In this document: positions 1-8,663 of the stretch, piece after piece
How the letters are laid out: every line of letters starts with the position of its first letter
Position numbering within the stretch: position 1 is the first letter of the stretch
Source of the DNA: Actinacidiphila yeochonensis CN732
Lineage (GTDB): Bacteria; Actinomycetota; Actinomycetes; Streptomycetales; Streptomycetaceae
DNA: 64,000 nucleotides
Reading direction: 5' to 3'
Assembly: GCF_000745345.1 (NCBI RefSeq)
Contig: NZ_JQNR01000003.1
Location: forward strand, 744,001-808,000
Made by a program: the position numbers and the translations under genes
Notes under the pieces: model-generated
The model's input: the letters and a program-made list of their open reading frames with translations, nothing else
Database searches by the model: none
What the model was told of the DNA's origin: nothing

Positions 1-1254
1 CTGGCCGTGGTGCCGGTGCTGGGCGTGGCGGTCAGCCTGATCGTCCGGCGGATGCGCCCGCTGTTCCGGACGATGCAGAAGCGCGTCGACACCGTCAACC
101 GGGTGCTGCGCGAGCAGATCACCGGGATCCGGGTGATCCGGGCGTTCGTCAAGGACGACTACGAGCAGCGCCGCTTCGGCGGTGCCAACGACGAGTTGTC
201 CGCCGTGTCCCTGGCCACCGGCCGGCTGATGGCTCTGATGTTCCCGACCGTGATGGCGATCGTGAACTTCTCCAGCGTGGCCGTGCTGTGGTTCGGCGCC
301 CACCGGATCGACAGCGGCGGGATGCAGGTGGGCGCGCTGACCGCGTTCCTCAGCTACCTGATGCAGATCCTGATGTCGGTGATGATGGCCACCTTCATGT
401 TCATGATGGTGCCGCGCGCCGAGGTGTGCGCCGAGCGGATACAGGAGGTGCTCGACACCGAGTCGAGCGTGGCGCCCCCGGCCGCACCGGTGACCAAGCT
501 GCTGCGCCACGGCCACCTGCTGCTGGACGACGTCGACTTCGCCTACCCGGGCGCCGAGGCCGCGGTGCTGCGCGGGGTGCGCCTGGAGGCCCGGCCGGGC
601 CGGACGACGGCGGTGATCGGCTCCACCGGCAGCGGCAAGTCGACCCTGCTCGGCCTGGTGCCGCGGCTGTACGACGCGACGGGCGGCCGAGTGCTCGTGG
701 ACGGCGAGGACGTCGCCCGGCTCGAACCGGAGCTGCTGGCGCGGACCGTGGGGCTGGTGCCGCAGAAGCCGTACCTGTTCTCGGGCACCGTGGCCAGCAA
801 CCTGCGGTACGGGCGGCCCGACGCCACCGACGAGGAGCTGTGGCACGCCCTGGAGGTGGCGCAGGCCAAGGACTTCGTGGAGAAGCTGGAGGGCGGCCTG
901 GACGCCCCGATCGCGCAGGGCGGCGGCAACGTCTCCGGCGGGCAGCGGCAGCGGCTGGCCATCGCCCGCTGCCTGGTGCGCAAGCCGGAGATCTACCTGT
1001 TCGACGACTCCTTCTCCGCGCTCGACTACGCCACCGACGCGGCCCTGCGCAAGGCGCTGGCCCGGGAGACGGCGGAGGCGACGGTGGTGATCGTCGCCCA
1101 GCGGGTGTCCACCATCCGCGACGCCGACAGCATCGTCGTCCTCGACGAGGGCCGGGTCGTCGGTGCCGGCACCCACGCCGAGCTGATGGCGGGCAACGAC
1201 ACGTACCGGGAGATCGTGCTGTCCCAGCTGACGGAACAGGAGGCGGCGGCGTGA
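1..1254 (+). CDS. ABC exporter subunit (membrane + ATPase), 5' end missing
   Basis: Frame is open from base 1, so the N-terminal part of the membrane domain lies outside the window. What remains is the end of the six-helix exporter domain (about residues 1-150) and a full nucleotide-binding domain. Visible motifs: Walker A GSTGSGKST near base 619, Q-loop LVPQKPYLF, signature VSGGQRQR, Walker B IYLFDDSFSALD and switch loop VIVAQRVSTIRDAD. The usual catalytic Glu after Walker B is Asp, and the switch His is Gln. The stop overlaps the next start (GTGA, 1251-1254), so the two proteins are probably made together as a heterodimer. Family knowledge: such exporters move drugs, lipids or peptides outward; the substrate cannot be read from sequence. 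Confidence 0.93.
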   Translation: MAVVPVLGVAVSLIVRRMRPLFRTMQKRVDTVNRVLREQITGIRVIRAFVKDDYEQRRFGGANDELSAVSLATGRLMALMFPTVMAIVNFSSVAVLWFGAHRIDSGGMQVGALTAFLSYLMQILMSVMMATFMFMMVPRAEVCAERIQEVLDTESSVAPPAAPVTKLLRHGHLLLDDVDFAYPGAEAAVLRGVRLEARPGRTTAVIGSTGSGKSTLLGLVPRLYDATGGRVLVDGEDVARLEPELLARTVGLVPQKPYLFSGTVASNLRYGRPDATDEELWHALEVAQAKDFVEKLEGGLDAPIAQGGGNVSGGQRQRLAIARCLVRKPEIYLFDDSFSALDYATDAALRKALARETAEATVVIVAQRVSTIRDADSIVVLDEGRVVGAGTHAELMAGNDTYREIVLSQLTEQEAAA

Positions 1255-3365
1255 GCGACACCGCGGAGAACACCCCCAAGGGCGCCCCCGGCAGTGCCCC
1301 GGACAACGCCCCTGTCGCCGCCGCCCCCGGCGCCGCCCCGGCCGCGGGCGGTGCGAAGGCGGCGGGTCCCGGCTCCGGTCCCCGGCCCGGCCCCGGAGCC
1401 GGAGCCGTTCCGGGCGGCAGGCCGCCCGTGCGGCGCGGCCCGGCCCCGATGGGCGGCCCGGGCCGCTTCATGAGCGGCGGCCCGGTCGAGCGGTCCATCG
1501 ACTTCAAGGGCTCGCTGCGGCGGCTGCTGGGCCTGGCCCGCCCGGACCGGCTGTGGCTCTGCCTGGTGCTGCTGCTGGGCACGGGGAGCGTGGCCCTGTC
1601 GGTGACCGGGCCGCGCATCCTCGGCCACGCCACCGACCTGGTCTTCGCCGGGGTGATCGGCCGGCAGGTCCACGGCACGAGCAAGCAGCAGGCGTTGGAG
1701 TACCTGCGGGCGCACGGCCAAGGCGCCGTCGCCGACGTGCTCTCGGGTGTCGACTTCACCCCGGGCCACGGCATGGACTTCCACGTCATCGGCGGCGTGC
1801 TGCTGCTGGCGCTGGGCGTCTACCTGGCCTCGGCGGCGCTGAGCGTGTTCGCGATGCGCACCTCCACGAAGGTCGTCAACCGGCTGGTGTTCCGGCTGCG
1901 CCGGGACGTCGAGGCCAAGCTGGCGCGGCTGCCGCTGTCCTACTTCGACCAGCAGGCGCGCGGCGAGGTGCTCAGCCGCGCCACCAACGACATCGACAAC
2001 GTCAGCCAGACCCTCCAGCAGACCACCGGCCAGCTGGTGAACTCGGTCCTCACCATCGTCGGCGTACTGGCCATGATGTTCTGGATCTCGTGGCTGCTGG
2101 CCCTGGTGGCGCTGGTGACGGTGCCGCTGACGCTGCTGGTGGCGACCCGGGTGGGCAAGCGGGCCCAGCCGCAGTTCGTGCAGCAGTGGAAGACCACCGG
2201 CAAGCTCAACGCCCACATCGAGGAGATGTACTCCGGCCACTCGCTGGTGAAGGTCTTCGGCCGCGCCGGGGAGTCCGCGGCGGCGTTCGACGAGCAGAAC
2301 GAGGCGCTCTACCAGTCGGCGTTCCGGGCGCAGTTCCTCTCCGGCACGATCCAGCCGCTGATGATGTTCATCGGCAACGTCAACTACGTGCTGGTGGCGG
2401 TGGTCGGCGGACTGCGGGTGGCGTCGGGCACGCTGTCCATCGGCGACGTGCAGGCGTTCATCCAGTACTCCCGCCAGTTCAGCCAGCCGCTGACGCAGGT
2501 GGCGAGCATGTCCAACCTGATCCAGTCCGGGGTGGCCTCGGCCGAGCGGGTCTTCGAACTCCTCGACGCCGAGGAGCAGTCGGCCGAGCCGGTGGCCCCG
2601 GCCCGTCCCGAGCGGCTGCGCGGGCGGGTGGCGCTGGAGAACGTCGACTTCCGCTACCTGCCGGACAAGCCGCTGATCGACAAGCTGTCGCTGAAGGTCG
2701 AGCCCGGCCACACGGTGGCCATCGTCGGCCCGACCGGCGCCGGCAAGACCACCCTGGTGAACCTGCTGATGCGGTTCTACGAGGTCTCCGGCGGCCGGAT
2801 CACGCTGGACGGCACGGACATCTCCGCGATGTCCCGCGAGGAGCTGCGCGCGTCGATCGGGATGGTGCTCCAGGACACCTGGCTGTTCGGCGGCACCATC
2901 GCGGAGAACATCGGCTACGGCCACGAGGGCGCCACCCGCGAACAGATCGAGGAGGCCGCGCGGGCCGCCCACGCCGACCGCTTCGTGCGGACCCTCCCGA
3001 ACGGCTACGACACCGTCATCGACGACGAGGGCACCGGGGTCAGCGCCGGCGAGAAGCAGCTGATCACCATCGCCCGCGCGTTCCTGTCCGACCCGGTGAT
3101 CCTGGTCCTGGACGAGGCGACCAGCTCGGTGGACACCCGCACGGAGGTGCTGATCCAGCGGGCGATGGCCAAGCTCAGCCACGGCCGGACCAGCTTCGTG
3201 ATCGCGCACCGGCTGTCCACGATCCGCGACGCGGACGTGATCCTGGTGATGGAGTCCGGGTCGATCGTCGAACAGGGCACCCACGACGAGCTGCTGGCCG
3301 CGAAGGGGGCCTACGCGCGGCTGTACGCGGCGCAGTTCGCGCAGGCGGTCGCGGAGGTCGACTGA
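1251..3365 (+). CDS. ABC exporter subunit, partner of preceding gene
   Basis: 704 residues from GTG at 1251, which overlaps the upstream stop by four bases. The first ~85 residues are low-complexity Ala/Pro/Gly, then six membrane helices (about residues 100-400) and an ATPase domain with Walker A GPTGAGKTT, Q-loop MVLQDTWLF, Walker B VILVLDEATSSVD and switch VIAHRLSTIRDAD. The signature is VSAGEKQ instead of LSGGQ. Together with the altered Walker B of the upstream subunit this fits a heterodimeric exporter with one normal and one degenerate ATP site. The following 237 bases (3366-3602) hold no gene, only a short direct repeat of an agggcggccgg unit near 3463 and 3480. Confidence 0.95.
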   Translation: MSDTAENTPKGAPGSAPDNAPVAAAPGAAPAAGGAKAAGPGSGPRPGPGAGAVPGGRPPVRRGPAPMGGPGRFMSGGPVERSIDFKGSLRRLLGLARPDRLWLCLVLLLGTGSVALSVTGPRILGHATDLVFAGVIGRQVHGTSKQQALEYLRAHGQGAVADVLSGVDFTPGHGMDFHVIGGVLLLALGVYLASAALSVFAMRTSTKVVNRLVFRLRRDVEAKLARLPLSYFDQQARGEVLSRATNDIDNVSQTLQQTTGQLVNSVLTIVGVLAMMFWISWLLALVALVTVPLTLLVATRVGKRAQPQFVQQWKTTGKLNAHIEEMYSGHSLVKVFGRAGESAAAFDEQNEALYQSAFRAQFLSGTIQPLMMFIGNVNYVLVAVVGGLRVASGTLSIGDVQAFIQYSRQFSQPLTQVASMSNLIQSGVASAERVFELLDAEEQSAEPVAPARPERLRGRVALENVDFRYLPDKPLIDKLSLKVEPGHTVAIVGPTGAGKTTLVNLLMRFYEVSGGRITLDGTDISAMSREELRASIGMVLQDTWLFGGTIAENIGYGHEGATREQIEEAARAAHADRFVRTLPNGYDTVIDDEGTGVSAGEKQLITIARAFLSDPVILVLDEATSSVDTRTEVLIQRAMAKLSHGRTSFVIAHRLSTIRDADVILVMESGSIVEQGTHDELLAAKGAYARLYAAQFAQAVAEVD

Positions 3366-3602
3366 GGCCGCTGGGGGCTCCAGGGGCCCTCTGAGGGCGC
3401 CTGGCGGCCGTCGGCAGGGGCGCCGGGGCCGGGCGACCGGTCCCGGAGCCGGAATCCGGGAGGGCGGCCGGAACCCGGAGGGCGGCCGGTTCCCGACTGG
3501 GGGTTCCGCGTCGGCGGGTCCACCATGGAGGGAGGCCGCCCGGTGCGCCCCGGCCGGCGCCGGGCGGCGGCCCCACCGCCGCCTGGCAAGGGAGTAGCAG
3601 CC

Positions 3603-4538
3603 ATGAGGGCTCGGCGCGTACGCGGAGCGGGGGCGGCAGCCGTGCTGGCACTCGCCCTCGCGGCGGGTTGTACGGCCACCACCGGCACCACCGGCCAGGA
3701 CGGGGGCGGGCGGCGCACCACGGCGCCCGCCCGCAACGTGCTGACCGGCGAACCCGGGCAGGCCGGGCGGGTGCTGGCGGTGAAGGTCGACAACGTGGCC
3801 GCGGCCCGCCCGCAGACCGGCCTGAACGACGCCGACCTGGTCTACGCCATCGAGGTCGAGGGCGGCCTGTCGCGGCTGATGGCGGTCTTCGACGACCGGC
3901 ACCTGCCGTCCGTGGTCGGCCCGGTCCGCAGCGCCCGCGAGACCGACCTCCAACTCCTCGCCGAGTACGACCACCCGGCCCTGGCGTTCTCCGGAGCGCA
4001 GAGCAAGCTCCTACCGGTCCTCCAGGGCAGCCGCGCCATCGTCGCCCGCACCGGCACCCGCGCGTTCTTCCGCTCCTCCGACCGCCCGGCGCCGCACAAC
4101 GAGTACCTGCGCCCGGCCGGCCTGACCGCGGGGGCCGGACCGGCCAAGGACATCGGCCTGCGCTTCTCCTCGGCCGTCCCCGCCGGCGGCACCGCCCGCG
4201 CCTCCGCCTCGGCGGCGATGCCCGCGGCCCGCTTCGCCTTCACCTGGACCGGCACGCACTACCGCGTCGCCATGGACGGCACCGGGTCCCCGTGGACGGC
4301 CGACAACGTCATCGTCCAGCACGTCCAGGTGAAGCAGTCCCAGTACCACAGCCGTACCGGCTTCGTCCCGTTCAGCCAGACCGTCGGCAACGGCTCCGCG
4401 ACCCTGCTGCGCAACGGCCGCTCCTACCCCCTGCGCTGGTCCCGCCCCTCCCCCGCCGACGGCACCACCTACACCGCCGACGGCCACCCCGCCCAACTCC
4501 ACCCCGGCCGCACCTGGATCGTCCTGACCCCGTCCTGA
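3603..4538 (+). CDS. DUF3048 family lipoprotein (YerB-like)
   Basis: 311 residues. ATG at 3603 follows a GGGAG at 3590-3594 and gives a lipoprotein signal: Arg-rich start, hydrophobic Ala/Leu stretch, lipobox LAAGC with the Cys near residue 22. An upstream ATG at 3525 is open in frame but would bury the signal, so it was not used. The mature part begins NVLTGEP and contains KVDN, PQTGLNDADLVYAIEVEGG and VGPVRSARETD, which are hallmarks of DUF3048. The role of the family is unknown; B. subtilis YerB is the named relative. Expected to be anchored on the outer face of the membrane. It is convergent with the next gene, with only 26 bases between stops. Confidence 0.88.
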   Translation: MRARRVRGAGAAAVLALALAAGCTATTGTTGQDGGGRRTTAPARNVLTGEPGQAGRVLAVKVDNVAAARPQTGLNDADLVYAIEVEGGLSRLMAVFDDRHLPSVVGPVRSARETDLQLLAEYDHPALAFSGAQSKLLPVLQGSRAIVARTGTRAFFRSSDRPAPHNEYLRPAGLTAGAGPAKDIGLRFSSAVPAGGTARASASAAMPAARFAFTWTGTHYRVAMDGTGSPWTADNVIVQHVQVKQSQYHSRTGFVPFSQTVGNGSATLLRNGRSYPLRWSRPSPADGTTYTADGHPAQLHPGRTWIVLTPS

Positions 4539-4564
4539 ACTGCCTTGGGAGCCCCGCCGTCGAC

Positions 4565-5611
4565 TCAGCGGTTGACGGTCTGGATCTCCTGCACGGTGAC
4601 GTCCTGGGACGCGCCGAACCTCCCGGTGGGCAGCGCCTTCGGCGCCGTCTGGCCCGTCCCCGTCCAACTGATCCGCCACGTCACCGTGACGGTCATCCGG
4701 TACGAGCCGCTGTCCGAGGACCGCAGATACGTCACCCCGCACGGCGGCTCCCCGTCGTCCCCGGGCTGGTACGCGGTGCCCAACGTCCCGTCCGCGCCCA
4801 ACCGGCAGGTCCCCGAGGCCGGGTACAGCCGCGCGTCCGACGTCCCCGGGTCGATGTGCATACTCACCGGCGTCGCGGTCGTCGTCGCCTCCACCCCGTA
4901 GTCCGGCAGATACGCCCGCACCGAGACGGGGTGGAAGGACTTCCCGTCCATCCACACCCACGTCGGCAGGTTCACCGTCTGCGTGCCCGCCGGGTTCAAC
5001 TGGGCCGTGCCCTGCGGGATCAGGATGGCCTTGTACGCCAACTCCGCGAGGATCTCGGGCGTGACAGCGTTCTTGTGCTCCGGTGTTTTCCCGATCGGCA
5101 CCCAGAAAGGCTCGTCGGCGCACGCTTCGGCCCCAGGCACATCCGCGTTCTCCGGCGGCGAGTAACCCTCCCAGAAGTAGCCCTTCCCCTGCTGGTCCAG
5201 GTTGAAGTTCGTGTAGGGCTTCCCGTTCTGGTACCGGTCCCGCTGGCTCTGCTTCCACTCCTCGCTCGGCGACGCCTCGGCCCAGACCGTCTCCTCCTCC
5301 TCCTTCATTTTCTCGGGTGTGTAGGTCGGCTGATACCAGCACGGAGGCGGCGACCAGTTCCCCACCGGCGTCACCGGCCCGACGGGGTTCCCGCCACTTG
5401 CCGTCCCGTTCTTCGACGTGTCGTACTGCACGCCGACGGTGGCGTTGATGAGTCCCGTCTTGGCGTCCGAAGCTCCGCTGCCACTCGGTTTCGCGGTGGT
5501 GAAGGTCCCGCGACTGCCACGGCCGACGGCATCGGCTGGGCCACACAGCGCGAGGACTGCTATCGCAACGACGAGTCCGACAGTCCCACCCATGCGCATT
5601 ACGGCTGGCAT
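4565..5611 (-). CDS. exported protein of unknown function
   Basis: 348 residues from ATG at 5611, chosen because GGGGAG lies seven bases upstream; ATG at 5599, inside a TAATG overlap with the upstream stop, is the alternative. A signal peptide follows (MPAVMRMGGTVGLVVAIAV then ALCGPADA). The mature chain is Trp/Tyr/Pro rich with five cysteines or more, a charged KMKEEEETVWAE segment and a C-terminal half predicted mainly beta (SYRMTVTVTWRISWTG). No catalytic motif was recognised. It overlaps the lipoprotein gene by 13 bases and is surely co-transcribed with it, so the two exported proteins probably act together at the cell surface. Function not assignable. Confidence 0.8.
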   Translation of the reverse strand: MPAVMRMGGTVGLVVAIAVLALCGPADAVGRGSRGTFTTAKPSGSGASDAKTGLINATVGVQYDTSKNGTASGGNPVGPVTPVGNWSPPPCWYQPTYTPEKMKEEEETVWAEASPSEEWKQSQRDRYQNGKPYTNFNLDQQGKGYFWEGYSPPENADVPGAEACADEPFWVPIGKTPEHKNAVTPEILAELAYKAILIPQGTAQLNPAGTQTVNLPTWVWMDGKSFHPVSVRAYLPDYGVEATTTATPVSMHIDPGTSDARLYPASGTCRLGADGTLGTAYQPGDDGEPPCGVTYLRSSDSGSYRMTVTVTWRISWTGTGQTAPKALPTGRFGASQDVTVQEIQTVNR

Positions 5612-6249
5612 TGCTTCGCTCCCCGGACAGAAGTGCCGTTGTCTGTCTGCCACACGCCCTGCGCGTTCTTCTTCAGATCCATGTTGTACAGCACGTAGCT
5701 ACTGGCGTCGGCGGGCGAGCTGTCGACGGGCTTACCTGGAGTCGTGATCCAGGACTTGCTCTCGTCGGAGCAGTAGATCACTGAGGCTTCGTCGGACCCC
5801 AGGAGCGTGACCTTACGATCGAAAAACCTCGTTGTTCCTGCCCATTTGGAGCCGTCCTTGGTGTAACCCTTCACATAGCTAATAGCCGACGTGAGAGCCT
5901 TGCCGGTGCTGTAGAAACTCAACGCCTTCGTTTTCGTTGTGCCCTGGAAGATGGCGTCGTCCATGGAATCGACCCACTGCGCGTTGTCCGCGAGGATCTC
6001 GTCCTTGACCGGATCTCCGGTGTGCTGGTCCTCGAAAACGTTCTTGGCGTACGACGGGAAGGTGATCGTCGGACGCCCGGCCGCTGCGGTCGTCGCCGAG
6101 GGAGACGTCGAAGCCGACGCGGAGCTGGACGGCGGGCTCGTCGTCGGCTGCTTGATGGTGTCGTTGCTCTTCGAGCCCCCGCACCCGGACACCAGCAGGA
6201 CGGTGGATGCCGCCACACCGAGGGTGGCGATCGCGATACGTGAACGCAT
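5599..6249 (-). CDS. lipoprotein of unknown function
   Basis: 216 residues from ATG at 6249 with AGGAG ten bases upstream; a TTG three codons earlier is too close to that site. Lipobox LLVSGC places the lipidated Cys near residue 23. A Ser/Thr/Pro linker (about residues 30-60) precedes a folded domain of ~150 residues: TFPSYAKNVFEDQHTGDPVKDEILADNAQWVDSMDDAIF and, later, VTLLGSDEASVIYCSDESKSW. This resembles the small secreted ligand-binding-like lipoproteins common in Streptomyces, but no named family was recognised with confidence. First gene of a two-gene operon. The 222 bases upstream (6250-6471) contain no gene. Confidence 0.82.
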   Translation of the reverse strand: MRSRIAIATLGVAASTVLLVSGCGGSKSNDTIKQPTTSPPSSSASASTSPSATTAAAGRPTITFPSYAKNVFEDQHTGDPVKDEILADNAQWVDSMDDAIFQGTTKTKALSFYSTGKALTSAISYVKGYTKDGSKWAGTTRFFDRKVTLLGSDEASVIYCSDESKSWITTPGKPVDSSPADASSYVLYNMDLKKNAQGVWQTDNGTSVRGAKQCQP

Positions 6250-6471
6250 GGGCAGCAAGCTCCTGTTGAATCGGCAGGAACCGCCGAAAGGGGCTTTTCA
6301 CCCAGGCCCCCACCCGCGATCCCCTCACACTTGCGCACCACACTACCCAAGCGCCCGCGTGCCGGAATCGGTCAGTTGCACGGAACATGCCGTTCCGCGG
6401 CCTTTCCGCAACCGACGTGAGGACTGGCGGACGGGAAGACGGTCGGGCGAACGGGCAGGCGCGCGCGGACG

Positions 6472-7650
6472 TCAGTCGAGGTAGCCGCGGAGCTGCTCGG
6501 CGTAGGTGTGGTGACGGAGTTTGCCGAGGGTCTTGGACTCGATCTGGCGGATGCGCTCGCGGGTGACGCCGAAGAGGCCGCCGATCTCCTCCAGCGTGCG
6601 GGGGCGGCCGTCGGCCAGGCCGTAGCGGAGCTGGACGACGCGGCGCTCGCGTTCGCCGAGGGTGGAGAGGACCGCGTCCAGGTGCTCGCGCAGCAGCAGG
6701 AACGCCGCGGAGTCCACGGGGGACGTGGCGTCGCCGTCCTCGATGAGGTCGCCGAGGGCGAGGTCGTCCTCCTCGCCGACCGGCGCGTGCAGCGAGACCG
6801 GCTCCTGTGCCAGCCGCAACACCTCGGCCACCCGTTCGGCGGGCAGGCCGAGCTGGGCGGCCACGTCGTCCAGGCTCGGCTCGGCACCGTGCTCCTGGTG
6901 CAGCCGGCGGCGGACCCGGACGGTGCGGTTGATCAGTTCGACCACGTGGACGGGAACGCGGATGGTGCGGGCCTGGTCGGCGAGGGCGCGGGTCATGGCC
7001 TGGCGTATCCACCAGGTGGCGTAGGTCGAGAACTTGTAGCCGCGGGCGTAGTCGAACTTCTCCACCGCGCGGATCAGGCCGAGGTTGCCCTCCTGGACCA
7101 GGTCGGACATGGTGAGGCCGCGCCCGGTGTACCGCTTCGCCACCGACACCACCAGGCGCAGGTTGGCCTCGATGAGGCGCCGTTTGGCCATCCTGCCGGC
7201 CACCACCAGGCGGTCCAGATCCGCCGCGAGCACCGGCTCCGGACCCGGGCCGGGGAGGGCGGTGAGCCGCTCCTCCGCGAAGAGGCCCGCCTCCACCTGC
7301 CGGGCGAGCTCCACCTCCTGTACGGCGGTCAGCAGCGGTATGCGGCCGATCTCCCGCAGGTACTGCCGGAAGAGGTCCGCGGCCGGCGCCGCCGCCTCCT
7401 CCCGCCGCGGGGGCTCGGCCTCCTCGGGCTCGGCCGCGCCCACCTGCCCATCCGGCTCGCCGCCGTCCGCAGGTTCGCCGAACGGGTCCGGCCTGTCCCG
7501 CCCTTCCGGCCCGTCCTGCCCCTCCGGTCCGCCGTTCGGTAACGCGGCCTGTACGGGGCGCTGTTCGGGCACCCGAAGTGCCGCACCGGACAGGGTGTCC
7601 GGCCCGGCCGGGACAGCGGCGGGGGGCGTGGTCTGGGCTTGCGTCTGCAC
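6472..7650 (-). CDS. principal-like sigma-70 factor (Hrd family, group 2)
   Basis: 392 residues from GTG at 7650, preceded by GGAGG at eight bases. After an acidic, low-complexity N-terminal ~110 residues come region 1.2 ([17 protein letters not shown]), region 2 ([37 protein letters not shown]), region 3 and region 4 ([12 protein letters not shown] ... [20 protein letters not shown]). The near-consensus 2.4 and 4.2 helices predict recognition of TTGACA/TATAAT-like promoters. Too short and without the long N-terminus of the essential HrdB, so it is a non-essential HrdA/C/D-type factor; which one cannot be decided here. Stands alone. A TTCAC-N5-GTGAA palindrome lies 130 bases upstream. Confidence 0.93.
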   Translation of the reverse strand: MQTQAQTTPPAAVPAGPDTLSGAALRVPEQRPVQAALPNGGPEGQDGPEGRDRPDPFGEPADGGEPDGQVGAAEPEEAEPPRREEAAAPAADLFRQYLREIGRIPLLTAVQEVELARQVEAGLFAEERLTALPGPGPEPVLAADLDRLVVAGRMAKRRLIEANLRLVVSVAKRYTGRGLTMSDLVQEGNLGLIRAVEKFDYARGYKFSTYATWWIRQAMTRALADQARTIRVPVHVVELINRTVRVRRRLHQEHGAEPSLDDVAAQLGLPAERVAEVLRLAQEPVSLHAPVGEEDDLALGDLIEDGDATSPVDSAAFLLLREHLDAVLSTLGERERRVVQLRYGLADGRPRTLEEIGGLFGVTRERIRQIESKTLGKLRHHTYAEQLRGYLD

Positions 7651-8042
7651 GGAAGCGACCTCCGGATGAGCGCGTCGTTGGGCTCGGGAGAGGGCTCGGC
7701 GTGGGCTCGGCCAGGGCTCGGCGCCGTCCCCAGTCTGGCCCACGACGCCGCTCCGCCACGAGAGTCGTGCGCGGGCTTTTTTCACCCCGCGTGAACGGGC
7801 GCGTCCACCTGGTGACGCGACCTCCCGTTACTCCGGCACCGCCCCGGCGCACGCCCGCCGTCGGGCACCGGCCGGCCGGCCAGTGCCGCGACCGGCACGG
7901 TTCGCCCGGTAGCGAGGTGTCCCGGTGCGGTCAGCCGCAAGGCGCCGAACCGGCCTCGTAGTGGGCCTGCTCGGCCGGTACGGCAACGCGGCGGACGGCC
8001 GTGCCAGGGCGGCGAGCGGGGCACACCCTGCCGGGAGCGGCA
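7651..8042. other. intergenic region upstream of the sigma factor gene
   Basis: About 390 bases without a supportable gene. It holds the ribosome site of the sigma gene (GGAGG, 7660-7664), a 15-base palindrome at 7781-7795, a run of six T at 7777-7782 and a small hairpin (GTGCCG/CGGCAC, 7883-7898) downstream of the response regulator stop. Confidence 0.6.
7781..7795. promoter_or_regulatory. palindrome upstream of sigma factor gene
   Basis: TTCAC, five bases, GTGAA: perfect arms. It lies in the region expected to hold the sigma gene promoter. The binding protein is not known. Confidence 0.35.
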
Positions 8043-8663
8043 CTAGAGCAGGCCGTGGCGCATCGCGCTGGTGACGGCGGCGGTGCGGTCGGCGACGCCG
8101 AGCTTGGTGAAGGCGCGCAGCAGGTGGGTCTTGACGGTGGACTCGCCGATGAACAGGCGCCGTCCGATCTCGGCGTTGGTACAGCCCTCCGCGACCAGCC
8201 GCAGCACCGACGTCTCGCGCTCCGACAGCCGGGGCTGCTCCGTGCGGGTGCGCAGCCGGTCGACCAGCCGGGCGGCGACGGAGGGGGCGAGGACGGTCTC
8301 GCCTCGGGCCGCCGCTCGGATGGCGCCGACGAGTTCGGCGGGCGAGACGTCCTTCAGCAGGTAACCGGCGGCGCCCGCCTCGACCGCCCGCAGGATGTCG
8401 CCGTCCGACTCGTACGTCGTCAGTACGATCACCCGGCAGGGCAGCCCGGCCGCCGTCATGCGCCCGGTGGACTCCGCTCCGCCGCCGCCGGGCATCCGCA
8501 GGTCCATCAGGACGATGTCGGGGCGCAGCGTCGCCGCCAGCGCCTCTGCCTGCGGGCCGTTGGATGCCTCGCCCACCACCTCCAGGTCCGGCTCCGAGCC
8601 GAGCATGGCGGCCAGGCCCTGGCGTACGACGGGGTGGTCGTCGGCGAGCAGCACGCGGATCAC
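8043..8663 (-). CDS. NarL/FixJ-type response regulator
   Basis: 206 residues, GTG start at 8663 inside a GTGA overlap with the kinase stop. Receiver domain: acidic pair DD at residues 8-9, phospho-acceptor Asp54 (VLMDLRMP), Thr/Thr near 82-83 and Lys104 (YLLKD). C-terminal LuxR helix-turn-helix, residues ~145-205 (LSERETSVLRLVAEGCTNAEIGRRLFIGESTVKTH). All residues needed for phosphorylation are present. Last gene of a four-gene operon with its kinase and an ABC exporter, so its likely target is that operon's own promoter. Confidence 0.95.
   Translation of the reverse strand: MIRVLLADDHPVVRQGLAAMLGSEPDLEVVGEASNGPQAEALAATLRPDIVLMDLRMPGGGGAESTGRMTAAGLPCRVIVLTTYESDGDILRAVEAGAAGYLLKDVSPAELVGAIRAAARGETVLAPSVAARLVDRLRTRTEQPRLSERETSVLRLVAEGCTNAEIGRRLFIGESTVKTHLLRAFTKLGVADRTAAVTSAMRHGLL

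Noticed and set aside
1026..3974. Very long open frames opposite real genes, here and at 43233-46220 (+), 51354-54884 (+) and 18395-21052 (-)
   Set aside because: They mirror well-conserved genes, have Arg/Gly/His-rich low-complexity translations and no ribosome sites; long antisense frames are expected at this GC content.
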